Source: Clostridia bacterium (lineage in GTDB: Bacteria; Bacillota; Clostridia; Christensenellales; Borkfalkiaceae). From it: a stretch of 64,000 nt of DNA. The notes below the pieces were generated by a model. It had not been told where the DNA came from, searched no databases, and saw only the letters and a list, made by a program, of their open reading frames with translations. The position numbers and the translations under genes were made by a program. The stretch lies in assembly GCA_017621735.1 (NCBI GenBank), contig JAGASM010000014.1, positions 1 through 64,000 on the forward strand. Reading direction: 5' to 3'. This document shows positions 54,786 through 63,581 of the stretch, in pieces (the stretch's first letter is position 1; every line of letters begins with the position of its first letter).

Positions 54786-55639
54786 AGGTCGCAGTCGCCG
54801 AGCGTAGGATGAAAGGCGGAATCGCTTGCATGGATAAATTCCTGTTTTAATAAAAAATCTTGGGGAATTTGGCTGGGGGGGAATCCCGTCAATTCCTTAA
54901 AAATACGGTTGAAATTGCGAATGGTACCAAACCCGCATTGATCGGAAATTTCCGTAACGGGAACGGAACGGTTTGCCTGTATCATTTCTACCGCACGCTC
55001 GGTGCGCACGAAATTGAGGTATTGCGAAAAGGTTACGCCCGCCATCGAGCGGAAATAACGGGAAAAATAGGCGTCGCTCATTCCCATAAACGAAACGGCG
55101 TCGTCAAACGTGTAGTAGCGGTATTTTTCGCTGATTTCTTCCAAAAGCGACTTGAACGCCTGCGCGGTCGAATCGACGGACGAACGCTTGATCAAGCGCT
55201 CGTTGCGGAAGATCCAAATCATCATCTTGGTAACTTCGCACGATGCCTCCGTCGTGTAAAACGTCTTTTTATCCGATAAAATATGTTTGAGCGTCATATA
55301 AAGTTCGTCGACGGGGTAATTTCCGTATAATTTCGGGGAAGAAAGGCGAATTTTTTCCGCAAAGGGGCGGAGGAGTACGTCGTCGAATACAATGGTATAA
55401 AGAAGGGTGTCCGTCGTGTGCGCGTGCATATAATGTACTTGACCGCTGTCAATGAACAAAGATTGTCCTTTTGTGAGGGTGTATTTCCGTCGGTCGCAGT
55501 AGACGTCGATCGCGCCTTCTTTGACTTGAACGAGTTCGCAATCGTAGTGCCAATGGAGCATATTTTGCGAATTTTTATAAATTCCCGCCCAAACTTGTCC
55601 ATTATCAAGATAATTCCATATTTCCTTTCTTGCAATCAT
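54743..55639 (-). CDS. AraC-family transcriptional regulator
   Basis: 298 residues. GGAGGT precedes the ATG on the minus strand. An N-terminal cupin-type sensor domain (about 15-110; HWHYDCELVQVKEGAIDVYCD and GQSLFIDSGQVHYMHA) is followed by a helical linker and two helix-turn-helix motifs (about 180-280; FSRYFRSMAGVTFSQYLNFVRTERA and VTEISDQCGFGTIRNFNRIFKELTG). The cupin suggests sugar sensing. It is transcribed divergently from galT-galK, and the intergenic region carries a long inverted repeat over the galT promoter and short GTCAA repeats by its own promoter. I infer control of galactose use. Confidence 0.9.
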   Translation of the reverse strand: MIARKEIWNYLDNGQVWAGIYKNSQNMLHWHYDCELVQVKEGAIDVYCDRRKYTLTKGQSLFIDSGQVHYMHAHTTDTLLYTIVFDDVLLRPFAEKIRLSSPKLYGNYPVDELYMTLKHILSDKKTFYTTEASCEVTKMMIWIFRNERLIKRSSVDSTAQAFKSLLEEISEKYRYYTFDDAVSFMGMSDAYFSRYFRSMAGVTFSQYLNFVRTERAVEMIQANRSVPVTEISDQCGFGTIRNFNRIFKELTGFPPSQIPQDFLLKQEFIHASDSAFHPTLGDCDLYESPTPPPVKQGT

Positions 55640-55659
55640 AAGCGACCTCCATTTATTTC

Positions 55660-55688
55660 ATTATAATCTAAAATAATTCAAATGTCAA
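55660..55688 (-). promoter_or_regulatory. Promoter of the AraC-type regulator
   Basis: On the minus strand TTGACA (55688-55683) and TATAAT (55665-55660) are 17 nt apart. GTCAA recurs at 55684, 55698 and 55716, direct repeats that could be autoregulatory sites. Confidence 0.8.
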
Positions 55689-55846
55689 CTGTAAATAGTC
55701 AATAAATGTCCATATTTCGTCAATATGTTACTTGTTTTAATCTTGTAAAATTATTATAATAATATATGACAAAAGGAAATCGGCATCGGGTTTCCGAGGG
55801 TCGAAGAAATTTTGTCGTTAACCCTTCTTCATCCCCCCTAATATCA

Positions 55847-55894
55847 TTTTGGCAAGAAGGCGGTAATTTTTATCGCCTTTTTGTCTTGCCAAAA
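55847..55894. promoter_or_regulatory. Large inverted repeat over the galT promoter
   Basis: TTTTGGCAAGA (55847-55857) and TCTTGCCAAAA (55884-55894) are perfect 11-bp arms. Inside them AGGCG (55858-55862) and CGCCT (55874-55878) form a second stem. The right arm contains the -35 box of galT. Either an operator or a transcriptional hairpin. Confidence 0.75.
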
Positions 55895-55914
55895 TAAAAA
55901 AAAGGTGATAAAAT
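55887..55914 (+). promoter_or_regulatory. Candidate galT-galK promoter
   Basis: TTGCCA (55887-55892) and TAAAAT (55909-55914) are 16 nt apart, and the -35 is part of the inverted repeat. The GTG start is 39 nt downstream. Confidence 0.6.
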
Positions 55915-55952
55915 AGAAGGGAAACACGTTCATATGTTTTGGGAGGGAGTTC

Positions 55953-57428
55953 GTGCAAGAAGATATGATGAAAAACGTATGTTATTACACCGATCTTTTG
56001 ATCGGATATGCAAAGGAAAAACTTGACCTTGACGGACGCGACGAATTGTACGTTCGCAATACCGTTCTCGACCTCGTCGGTGCGGAAAGTTACGAAAAAA
56101 CGGACGCCGTTTACGAAGGGCAAACGTGCACCGTTCTTGTAAAAGGGTTGATTGAAAGCGCTATTTCTGCGGGAATTATGGACGAGGACGATTCCGCCCG
56201 TGTGGCGGACGGCGTAATGGGCGCCGTTTCCCTTTCTCCGAAAGAGGTGGAAGAGCGTTTTTCGGCGCTTTATAAAAAGGACGCGAAAGAGGCGACGGAA
56301 TGGCTTTATACGTACTCCGTTTTGTCCGATTACGTTAAAAAGGAAAAACTTGACGCGAATCCCCGTTTTGAAAAACGCGGGTTGATTATCACGATCAACC
56401 TTGCAAAACCCGAATTTCGCGACGCAAAAAAGGCGGCGAGCGGAAACAGTACGAAGGGCGGATACCCCAAATGTACCATTTGCCGTGATAACGAAGGGTT
56501 TTTCGGGAGAAATAAGCGAACGCTTCGCACCGTTTCGTTAAAACTCGGCGGGCAAGACTGGTTTTGGCAATTCTCTCCTTACGGATATTTTTATCAACAC
56601 GGAATTGCGGTCAACTGTGAGCATACGCCGATGCACGTCGACGAGGCGACGTTTACCCGTTTGATGGATTTCGTCGATATGTTCCCGCACTGGTTTATCG
56701 GGTGTAATGCTGCGCTTCCCCGTATCGGAGGCAGCGTTCTTGCGCACGACCACTATCAAGGCGGCGGGGAAGTTCTTCCCTTACATAAGGCAAAAGGGGC
56801 GATCTCGTTCCGTCATAAAAATTATCCGAATGCGGAAATTTGCGTGCTCGACTGGCCGGGGACTGCAATCCGCGTTACGTCGAAGGACCGTGCCGATATC
56901 ACGGGCGTTTGCGAACTTATTCGCGCGGCTTGGTGTTCTTACGAAAATAAAGCGCTCGGGATTATTGCGGAGGACGAAGACGGTGTTCACAGCGCGATCA
57001 GTCCTACCGTTGTAAAGCGGGACGGCAAGTACGAAATGACGCTCATCTTGCGCAACAACGTTACGACGGAAGAGTATCCCGACGGCGTATTCCACGCGCA
57101 TCCCGAATTCCACGTGATCAAAAAGGAATCGATCGGGCTCATCGAGGCGCAGGGGTTGTTTATTCTCCCCGGGCGGCTCGTCGAACAACTCGGTGCTCTT
57201 CAAGAAGTTTTGGTGAAAGGGGAAAATCTTCCCGACAGTTTAAGCGATTTTGCGCTTTTGTACAATGAGATGACGGCAAACGTCAAGTCGTTCACCAAAG
57301 AAAGTGCGGAAGAAGCGGTTAAAGAAGAACTTTGCAGTATCTGCGAACGCATTCTTCAAAACACGGCAGTCTTTAAGTCGTTTGAGCAAACGGCGGAATT
57401 TTTACAAGGGATGGGATTTGAAAGATGA
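55953..57428 (+). CDS. galT: UDP-glucose-hexose-1-phosphate uridylyltransferase, class 2
   Basis: 491 residues, the length of the Gram-positive GalT class (about 490-500), longer than the E. coli type. GTG 55953 follows GGGAGGGAG (55941-55949); the ATGs at 55965 and 55968 are too far from it. GGYPKCTICRDNEGFFGR near 170, GGQDWFWQFSPYGYFYQHGIAVN near 198 and IGSVLAHDHYQGGGE-like sequence near 265 (catalytic His-x-His) fit the family. It transfers UMP from UDP-glucose to galactose-1-phosphate. The stop overlaps the galK start, and the AraC regulator is divergent. Confidence 0.92.
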   Translation: MQEDMMKNVCYYTDLLIGYAKEKLDLDGRDELYVRNTVLDLVGAESYEKTDAVYEGQTCTVLVKGLIESAISAGIMDEDDSARVADGVMGAVSLSPKEVEERFSALYKKDAKEATEWLYTYSVLSDYVKKEKLDANPRFEKRGLIITINLAKPEFRDAKKAASGNSTKGGYPKCTICRDNEGFFGRNKRTLRTVSLKLGGQDWFWQFSPYGYFYQHGIAVNCEHTPMHVDEATFTRLMDFVDMFPHWFIGCNAALPRIGGSVLAHDHYQGGGEVLPLHKAKGAISFRHKNYPNAEICVLDWPGTAIRVTSKDRADITGVCELIRAAWCSYENKALGIIAEDEDGVHSAISPTVVKRDGKYEMTLILRNNVTTEEYPDGVFHAHPEFHVIKKESIGLIEAQGLFILPGRLVEQLGALQEVLVKGENLPDSLSDFALLYNEMTANVKSFTKESAEEAVKEELCSICERILQNTAVFKSFEQTAEFLQGMGFER

Positions 57429-58549
57429 TGGAAAAAGATTACACCTACAAAGTTACTGCGGCGGGACGCGTAAACTTGATCGGCGAGCACGTCGACTACT
57501 GCGGGGGAAAGGTTATGCCTGCGGCGCTTACCCTTTGCAATACCATTTACGTTCGTCCGAACGGAACGAATTTTATCAATCTTGCGTGGACGGATCTTCC
57601 CGTTAAGATTTCGATTGATATCGATAAACTTGATTCGTATCAAAATGAAAAATATGCAAATTACCCCGCGGGGAGCGCGCTCATGTGGAAGAACGCGGGG
57701 CATAAGGTAATCGGTTGCGATATGTTGCACGACTGTTCCGTTCCGTTCGGAAGCGGGCTTTCTTCGTCGGCGGCAATCGAGGTTTCGACGATCGCGGCGC
57801 TCGCAACGGTTGCGGGAGAGGCGTTTGATCCCGTTGAGGTCGCCATTCTCGCCCGCAAGGCGGAACATGAATATTGCGGCGTTAACTGTGGAATTATGGA
57901 CCAGTACGCGTCGGCAAACGGAAAGAAAAATCATGCCATTTTGCTCGATTGCAAGACGTTGGAACGGGAGTTCGTTCCCATCAAACTCGGCGACTATTCG
58001 CTCGTCATTGCAAACTGTAAAAAACCGCATAATCTCGTTGAGAGTAAGTACAACGAACGCCGTGCGGAAACGGAAGAAGCGCTCAAAAAATTGCAAACGG
58101 TTACGGAAATTTCGTGCCTTGCAGACTTAACGCCCGACGCGTTTGCGGAAGTTGCGCACGTTTTGAGCGGTAAGGTATACGACCGAGCAAAGCACGTTGT
58201 AGAAGAGTGTGAGCGCGTCCGTCAGGCGGCGGCGGCGATGAAGCGCGGGGATATGCGCGTTTTGGGAATGCTCTTAAACGCGTCGCACGCGTCCTTGCGC
58301 GATTTGTACGAGGTAACGGGCGTCGAGTTGGATACGCTTGCCGAAGCGGCGCAATCGCATCCTGCCTGCCTTGGATCGAGAATGACGGGTGCCGGATTCG
58401 GCGGATGTACCGTTTCGCTTGTCAAGAGTTCGGAAGTAGAATCGTTCAAACTTTACGTTTTAGACCGTTATCGCAAGAAGATCGGCTACAATGCGGAATT
58501 CTACGATACGGCAATCGGCGACGGAATTACCGTTACCAAACTCAACTAA
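57425..58549 (+). CDS. galK: Galactokinase
   Basis: 374 residues. The start overlaps the galT stop (ATGATGG, with Met 57425 or 57428 possible). GHMP kinase motifs: GRVNLIGEHVDYCGG near 14-28 (galactose site), PFGSGLSSSAAIE near 104-116 (ATP loop), GIMDQYAS near 157 with the catalytic Asp, and RMTGAGFGGCTVSLV near 318. It phosphorylates galactose to galactose-1-phosphate for GalT. It forms a two-gene operon with galT, ended by a strong terminator, while galE is in a separate unit. Confidence 0.95.
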   Translation: MMEKDYTYKVTAAGRVNLIGEHVDYCGGKVMPAALTLCNTIYVRPNGTNFINLAWTDLPVKISIDIDKLDSYQNEKYANYPAGSALMWKNAGHKVIGCDMLHDCSVPFGSGLSSSAAIEVSTIAALATVAGEAFDPVEVAILARKAEHEYCGVNCGIMDQYASANGKKNHAILLDCKTLEREFVPIKLGDYSLVIANCKKPHNLVESKYNERRAETEEALKKLQTVTEISCLADLTPDAFAEVAHVLSGKVYDRAKHVVEECERVRQAAAAMKRGDMRVLGMLLNASHASLRDLYEVTGVELDTLAEAAQSHPACLGSRMTGAGFGGCTVSLVKSSEVESFKLYVLDRYRKKIGYNAEFYDTAIGDGITVTKLN

Positions 58550-58555
58550 ATATAA

Positions 58556-58581
58556 GGGCGGAGAAATTCTCCGCCCTTTTT
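58556..58581 (+). terminator. Terminator of galT-galK
   Basis: GGGCGGAGAA and TTCTCCGCCC form a 10-bp perfect stem followed by TTTTT, 6 nt after the galK stop. Confidence 0.9.
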
Positions 58582-58588
58582 CATTTGC

Positions 58589-58617
58589 TTGACACGAACG
58601 AATGTTTGTGGTATAAT
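58589..58617 (+). promoter_or_regulatory. Leaderless promoter of dinB
   Basis: TTGACA (58589-58594) and TATAAT (58612-58617) are 17 nt apart with an extended -10 TG. The ATG is 6 nt after the -10 box. GAACGAATGTTTG overlaps the spacer and resembles a degenerate LexA-type site (GAAC-N4-GTTT). Confidence 0.8.
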
Positions 58618-58623
58618 TTGCGT

Positions 58624-59865
58624 ATGAACGAAATTCGGAAACAACGAACGGTTTTGCATAGCGACGCAAACGCCTTTTACGCCTCGGTTGAAACGGCGCT
58701 TGATCCGCGGTTAAAGGGGAAGGCGGTTGCGGTGTGCGGATCGGTGGAAAAACGGCACGGTATCGTGCTTGCAAAGTCGGAAAAGGCAAAGGCTTGCGGA
58801 ATTAAAACGGGAATGGCAAATTGGGAGGCAAAACGCCTTTGTCCCGATTTGATCATCGTTCCGCCTCGCCACGAAGTTTACGCCGCCTTTTCGCTTGCGC
58901 TTCACGAGATCTACGAGCGGTATACCGACCTTGTCGAGCCGTTTGGGCTGGACGAATGTTGGTTGGACGTTACGAACAACTTAAAAAACCCGCATGAGAT
59001 TGCCGACGAAATACGCGAAACGGTAAAACGGGAACTCGGCATCACCGTCAGCGTAGGGATTTCCTTCAATAAAGTTTTTGCGAAACTCGGTTCCGACTTA
59101 AAAAAGCCGGACGCGGTAACGGAGATCACGCAAGAGAATTTTCGCGACCTCGTTTGGAAACTTCCCTGTTCCGATCTTTTATACTGTGGGCGGGCGACGA
59201 CGGCGCGCCTCAAGGAGTTTGGAATCCGTACCATCGGCGATTTGGCGCGTTTTCCGTGCGATTACTTAAAAAAGACGCTCGGAAAAAACGGGGAAACGCT
59301 CTGGCGGTATGCAAACGGGTTGGACGAAAGCGAAGTCGCCCGTTTTGACGCGCACGAAAAAGCAAAGTCGGTGGGGCACGGGATCACGTGCGTTGCCGAT
59401 TTGCAAAACGAAGAGGAGGTGCGCGCGGTGATCGTCGCGCTTTCGCAAGACGTCGGCCGTCGGTTGCGGAAAGCGAAATTGCGCGCCAACGGCGTACAAG
59501 TAACGGTGCGCGATAACGGCTTGGAATTTCATTCTTGGCAAAAACAACTCTCTGCCCCCACGCAAGAGTCGGCGACGGTGGCGGAGGCGTGCAGTCAACT
59601 GTTCAAAGATCGGTACGGGTGGCAAAAGCCCGTGCGTGCCGTATCGGTTACGGCAATTTCTTTGGAAGATGAGAACGCGCCCTATCAGCCGTCGTTGTTG
59701 TTGGAAAATAAAATCGGCGAAAAACGGAAAAAAGTAGAACGCGCGCTCGACGGGATTTGCGAAAAATTCGGAAAGAAGGCAATTACTCCTGCCGTGCTAT
59801 TATGCGACAATAAACTTCCAGAAGATATGAAAGAGGGGGTAGTACTCCCCGGGAAACACGTTTGA
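58624..59865 (+). CDS. dinB: DNA polymerase IV (Y family)
   Basis: 413 residues. ATG 58624 lies at the expected transcription start and has no ribosome site, so the mRNA is probably leaderless. The palm carries HSDANAFYASVE near 12-23 (first metal Asp) and FGLDECWLDVT near 107 (catalytic Asp-Glu; SxDE is more common). ISVGISFNKVFAKLGSDLKKPD-like sequence near 143 and the little-finger domain (about 240-350) follow. It copies past DNA damage. A GAAC-N4-GTTT sequence over the promoter would suit LexA control. The last 23 codons are duplicated after the stop codon. Confidence 0.93.
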   Translation: MNEIRKQRTVLHSDANAFYASVETALDPRLKGKAVAVCGSVEKRHGIVLAKSEKAKACGIKTGMANWEAKRLCPDLIIVPPRHEVYAAFSLALHEIYERYTDLVEPFGLDECWLDVTNNLKNPHEIADEIRETVKRELGITVSVGISFNKVFAKLGSDLKKPDAVTEITQENFRDLVWKLPCSDLLYCGRATTARLKEFGIRTIGDLARFPCDYLKKTLGKNGETLWRYANGLDESEVARFDAHEKAKSVGHGITCVADLQNEEEVRAVIVALSQDVGRRLRKAKLRANGVQVTVRDNGLEFHSWQKQLSAPTQESATVAEACSQLFKDRYGWQKPVRAVSVTAISLEDENAPYQPSLLLENKIGEKRKKVERALDGICEKFGKKAITPAVLLCDNKLPEDMKEGVVLPGKHV

Positions 59866-59974
59866 CGAAACGTAAGTCGCAATTTTATTGCAGTTGTTAT
59901 TGTCGCCGTGCTATTATGCGACAATAAACTTCCAGAAGATATAAAAGAGGGAGTAGTGCCCCAAGAAATACGTC
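59791..59974 (+). repeat. Duplicated 3' end of dinB
   Basis: The end of dinB from 59791 (about 70 bp) recurs from 59905, 114 bp further on, with the first 37 bp identical and the rest diverging. 114 is a multiple of three, so the second copy is still in the dinB frame after the TGA, encoding VLLCDNKLPEDIKEGVV. In the second copy TTATTGTCGC (59897-59906) and GCGACAATAA (59918-59927) form an inverted repeat. Confidence 0.85.
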
Positions 59975-59976
59975 TA

Positions 59977-60005
59977 AAACAACCGCTCGGAGCGGTTGTT
60001 TTTTA
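59977..60005 (+). terminator. Terminator of dinB
   Basis: AAACAACCGCT and AGCGGTTGTTT form an 11-bp perfect stem with loop CGG, followed by TTTT. Confidence 0.9.
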
Positions 60006-60060
60006 TGAATGATTGAAATTGATAAAGAATGCGACGAATCATACAAAAAAAGATTCGATT

Positions 60061-60090
60061 TTGCTATTTATTTTCGCAAAAAGATATGAT
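60061..60090 (+). promoter_or_regulatory. Candidate promoter of the GH31 gene
   Basis: TTGCTA (60061-60066) and TATGAT (60085-60090) are 18 nt apart, 36 nt before the ATG. TTTTGC/GCAAAA-like arms (60058-60063 and 60076-60081) flank the spacer and may form an operator. Confidence 0.5.
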
Positions 60091-60126
60091 AGAATAATAT
60101 AAAGTTAATTTTGCGAGGTTATAATC

Positions 60127-62523
60127 ATGCTTGAAAAACACTTGATTGCCACGTGCTGTCCCAAAGCGACGGAAGAAAACGTTGTATTTTGGAAAGATTA
60201 CCGCGTTACCGTATTGAGCGACAGACTGTTCCGCGTAGAACGCGGAACGTTTACCGACGAGGCGTCGCAAGCGGTGTGGTTTCGCGATATGCCGAAAAAT
60301 TCTTTCACCGTTCAACGCGGTGAAAAAACGCTTATGATTGCAACGCCTGCCGTCGCGCTGATTGTCAAAGAAAAGTGGGAAGATTGTCGCGTCGTCATCG
60401 ACGGCAAACGCAAGCATTTGGATAACCGTGGAAATCTCCTCGGTACGTTCCGCACGCTTGACTGTTGCAACGGCAAAACGTTCGTCAAGCAAGTATACAC
60501 GCCGAACGAAGAAACGCATCCCGTTCCGCTTGGCATAGGCGTATGTTCCAAATCGGGCGTCGCCGTATTAGACGACAGCGATACCCTCCTGTTAAAAGAG
60601 GACGGAGAACTCGTTTCACGCGAAGAGGGGGCGTTCGACAAATACGTATTCGCGTTTGGAAAAGACTATCGCGATGCCGTTAAGGCGCTGTATTTGATCG
60701 GCGGAAACGTTCCGATGATTCCCCGTTTCGCACTTGGAAATTGGTGGAGTCGATACCACGTCTATACCGACCGCAGTTACTTAAAACTTTTGAACCGCTT
60801 TGAAGAACGGGGCGTTCCGCTTTCCGTTGCGACCATCGACATGGATTGGCATTATTCCGATTTCGTCGATGAAGAAAAGGGGATTACCGCTTCGGGAAAA
60901 AATACGCCTTATTACGGGGGGAACAACGGTTGGACGGGGTACAGTTGGAACAAGAAACTTTTCCCCGACTACCAAGGTTTTTTACAACAAATCAAGCAAA
61001 AAGATTTGAAAATCACCTTAAATTTGCACCCTGCGGACGGCGTTCGTTGGTGGGAAGACTGTTACGAAGCGTTTGCGCTCGCCATGGGAAAAGATCCTTC
61101 CACGCAAGAGAAAATTCCCTTTGATATCGGCAATCCCGAATTTGTCAACAATTATTTTGCAATCTTACATAAACCGTACGAAAAGGACGGCGTGGATTTT
61201 TGGTGGATCGATTGGCAACAGGGAACGGACAGCGGAAAGGTGGGATTAGATCCCCTTTGGGCGCTCAATCACTATCATACGCTCGACAATGCAAAAGGGC
61301 ATGAAACGCCGCTTATTTTGTCCCGTTACTGCGGGGCGGGCGCGCACCGTTATCCCCTCGGATTTACGGGGGATACCTATATCTCGTGGGAAACGCTCGA
61401 TTACCTTCCGTATTTTACGGCGACTGCTTCCAACGTCGGATATACTTGGTGGAGCCACGACATCGGCGGTCATATGCAAGGGACGCGCGACGAGGAACTG
61501 TACGTTCGCTTCTTGCAGTTTGCGGTATTCAATCCCATCAACCGCTTGCACTCCTGCAACCACGTTACCATTACGAAAGAGCCGTGGTACTATCAAAACG
61601 GATGCGGAGAAATTGCAAAAAAACAACTGATTTTCCGTCATCAACTTGTGCCGTATCTGTATTCGTCGGCATACCGCACCCACAAAGACGGGCTTGCCCT
61701 CGTCGAACCGCTTTACTATGAATATCCCGATCAAAAAGAGGCGTATTCGTTTAAAAACGAATATTTCTTCGGAAGTCAACTGCTCGTTGCGCCGATTACC
61801 AAACGGGGCGGAAAGGACGGCTATGCGTCCGTCGACGCGTGGATTCCAAACGGAGAATGGACGGATATTTTCACGGGCGAAACGTATTGCGGCGGCGGGG
61901 TGAAAAAGTTGAGAAGAACGCTCGACAGTATTCCCGTTTTGGCAAAGGAAGGCGCCGTTCTTCCCCTTGCAAGCGCAAGCGAGAAAAACGGTTGTCCGCT
62001 TCCTCAAACGCTTATCGTCAACGTCTATCGCGGGACGGGCGCGTTTACCCTCTACGAAAACGAAGGGGAAGAACAACTGTTTACCCACTTTGAAAACACG
62101 GGCGACGAGGGGAAACAAACGCTTTCCGTTACTTTTGAAGGCAATCCCGATATTTTGAAAGAGGGAAGAACGCTGAAAATCGTCTTTGCAAATCTTCCCG
62201 AAGGGAAGATCTCCGTTTCCGCAAACGGAGAAGAGGTTTGCGGAAAAGAGCCGATCGTCGATCTTCCGACTTGCATCGTCGAAAACGTAGACATGAAGAA
62301 GACGTATCAAATTACCCTTACCTACGAGCCGAAAGACGCGCTTACAAGGTGGAAAGAACAGGCGCGCCATGTCTTGAATTTGACGAACGGCGACGTGGAA
62401 CAAAAGCACGGCTGCTACAAAAAAATGGAGGCGTGCTTGACGGAAGCGGAATTTGTTGCAGAGGTGGAGCAAAGCGGACTCCCTAAAATCGTCATAGATA
62501 AAATTTTAGAAACCGTCCGATGA
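60127..62523 (+). CDS. Glycoside hydrolase family 31 (alpha-glucosidase/alpha-xylosidase type)
   Basis: 798 residues. GAGG lies 9 nt before the ATG. An N-terminal beta-sandwich (1-190) precedes the (beta/alpha)8 barrel (about 195-530). The substrate region PRFALGNWWSRYHVYTD is near 198, the nucleophile Asp in FWWIDWQQGTD near 361 and the acid/base Asp in GFTGDTYISWETL near 418, followed by GYTWWSHDIGGH. C-terminal beta domains follow, and the last 70 residues are an extra charged helical tail. No signal peptide, so it acts in the cytoplasm on imported alpha-linked oligosaccharides. Its closeness to gal genes suggests alpha-galactoside or glucoside use, but specificity is open. Confidence 0.9.
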   Translation: MLEKHLIATCCPKATEENVVFWKDYRVTVLSDRLFRVERGTFTDEASQAVWFRDMPKNSFTVQRGEKTLMIATPAVALIVKEKWEDCRVVIDGKRKHLDNRGNLLGTFRTLDCCNGKTFVKQVYTPNEETHPVPLGIGVCSKSGVAVLDDSDTLLLKEDGELVSREEGAFDKYVFAFGKDYRDAVKALYLIGGNVPMIPRFALGNWWSRYHVYTDRSYLKLLNRFEERGVPLSVATIDMDWHYSDFVDEEKGITASGKNTPYYGGNNGWTGYSWNKKLFPDYQGFLQQIKQKDLKITLNLHPADGVRWWEDCYEAFALAMGKDPSTQEKIPFDIGNPEFVNNYFAILHKPYEKDGVDFWWIDWQQGTDSGKVGLDPLWALNHYHTLDNAKGHETPLILSRYCGAGAHRYPLGFTGDTYISWETLDYLPYFTATASNVGYTWWSHDIGGHMQGTRDEELYVRFLQFAVFNPINRLHSCNHVTITKEPWYYQNGCGEIAKKQLIFRHQLVPYLYSSAYRTHKDGLALVEPLYYEYPDQKEAYSFKNEYFFGSQLLVAPITKRGGKDGYASVDAWIPNGEWTDIFTGETYCGGGVKKLRRTLDSIPVLAKEGAVLPLASASEKNGCPLPQTLIVNVYRGTGAFTLYENEGEEQLFTHFENTGDEGKQTLSVTFEGNPDILKEGRTLKIVFANLPEGKISVSANGEEVCGKEPIVDLPTCIVENVDMKKTYQITLTYEPKDALTRWKEQARHVLNLTNGDVEQKHGCYKKMEACLTEAEFVAEVEQSGLPKIVIDKILETVR

Positions 62524-62536
62524 CGGAAAAAAGCAG

Positions 62537-62566
62537 AAAAGCCGACGAAGTTTTGTCGGCTTTTTT
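62537..62566 (+). terminator. Terminator of the GH31 gene
   Basis: AAAAGCCGAC and GTCGGCTTTT form a 10-bp perfect stem with an 8-nt loop, followed by TT. Confidence 0.85.
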
Positions 62567-62650
62567 CTTTGAAAAAAGCAAAATGTAATAAGAAAATATG
62601 ACAGAAAATGGCGAATATCAACTCATTTGAAGGTAATTTTTATGAAACAC

Positions 62651-62679
62651 TTGCAATTTATATTGCGGTATGTTAAAAT
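62651..62679 (+). promoter_or_regulatory. Promoter of the surface-polysaccharide locus
   Basis: TTGCAA (62651-62656) and TAAAAT (62674-62679) are 17 nt apart. The 88-nt leader is GC-rich near 62697-62722 (GTGC...GCAC) and may fold. Confidence 0.65.
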
Positions 62680-62773
62680 AAGGTTGTATTAGGGTCGTGC
62701 AGCCGCGGCGGCGGAGAGGCACATAGGAAAAGACGAAGTTTGCCGAGATTTTCGACAAGAAGAGAGGGTACGA

Positions 62774-63568
62774 ATGAGTTATAATACGCCTGTCCTGGAA
62801 CGGGAACGGGAAGAAGTAATAGATAACTCCGCATTCGCGGAACAAGATAAGAATGAGGTTGCCTCCACCGTAGCGGAAGAGATTCCGACGGTTGTAGGCG
62901 CGGAAGAGTGCGAACAAGTGGAAGAATGGAAACCGAGAAGAGGATTCCGTTACTTTTGCTATCGCTTTACAAAGCGTACGTTCGATATTGTATCTTCCGG
63001 ATTGTTCCTCATTCTTTTTTCATGGCTTTATTTGATTTTAGCCATTGCCGTAAAGTGTAGCGACGGCGGAAAAGTCTTCTACAAGCACAAGCGCGTGGGG
63101 AAAAACGGTAAGACGATTTATCTTCCCAAATTCCGCAGCATGAAGAAAAATGCGGATCAACTTGAAAAAATGCTCACGCCCGAACAACTTGAGCAGTATA
63201 AGCGGGAATACAAAATTGACAACGATCCGCGGATTACAAAGATCGGATCTTTTCTTCGTAAAACGAGTTTAGACGAACTTCCTAATATTGCGGCAATTTT
63301 TCTCGGTAGGATCTCCGTTATCGGACCGCGCCCGCTCATGAAAGAGGAAGTGGAAGAAAAGTTTGGCAAAGATGCAAAAAAACTTCTTTCCGTCAAGCCG
63401 GGTATGATCGGTTGGTGGGCGGCAAACGGACGGAATAATTGTACGTACGAAAGCGGAGAACGCCAAAAACTCGAACTGTACTACGTCGATCACTGTTCCA
63501 TTTGGTTGGATATCAAAATTATATTCAAGACGGTCGTCCGCGTAATTAAGCGGGACGGTGCAAAATAA
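62774..63568 (+). CDS. Polyprenyl-phosphate sugar phosphotransferase (PglC/WbaP-type)
   Basis: 264 residues. AGAGAGGG lies 5 nt before the ATG. An acidic N-terminal extension (1-60) is followed by one membrane-embedded helix (about 75-98), then the catalytic core of bacterial sugar transferases: [23 protein letters not shown] near 103-125, [20 protein letters not shown] near 154-174 (catalytic Asp-Glu) and [11 protein letters not shown] near 182. It lacks the four extra helices of full WbaP. It attaches a sugar-1-phosphate to undecaprenyl phosphate at the inner membrane face, starting a surface glycan. The rfbA gene follows after 13 nt. Confidence 0.92.
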   Translation: MSYNTPVLEREREEVIDNSAFAEQDKNEVASTVAEEIPTVVGAEECEQVEEWKPRRGFRYFCYRFTKRTFDIVSSGLFLILFSWLYLILAIAVKCSDGGKVFYKHKRVGKNGKTIYLPKFRSMKKNADQLEKMLTPEQLEQYKREYKIDNDPRITKIGSFLRKTSLDELPNIAAIFLGRISVIGPRPLMKEEVEEKFGKDAKKLLSVKPGMIGWWAANGRNNCTYESGERQKLELYYVDHCSIWLDIKIIFKTVVRVIKRDGAK

Positions 63569-63581
63569 GGAGAGGATGAAT

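Noticed and set aside
61246-62472. Open frame of about 400 codons antisense to the GH31 gene, and a similar one at 27751-28959
   Set aside because: Both lie fully inside clear enzyme genes, lack ribosome sites and have shadow composition.
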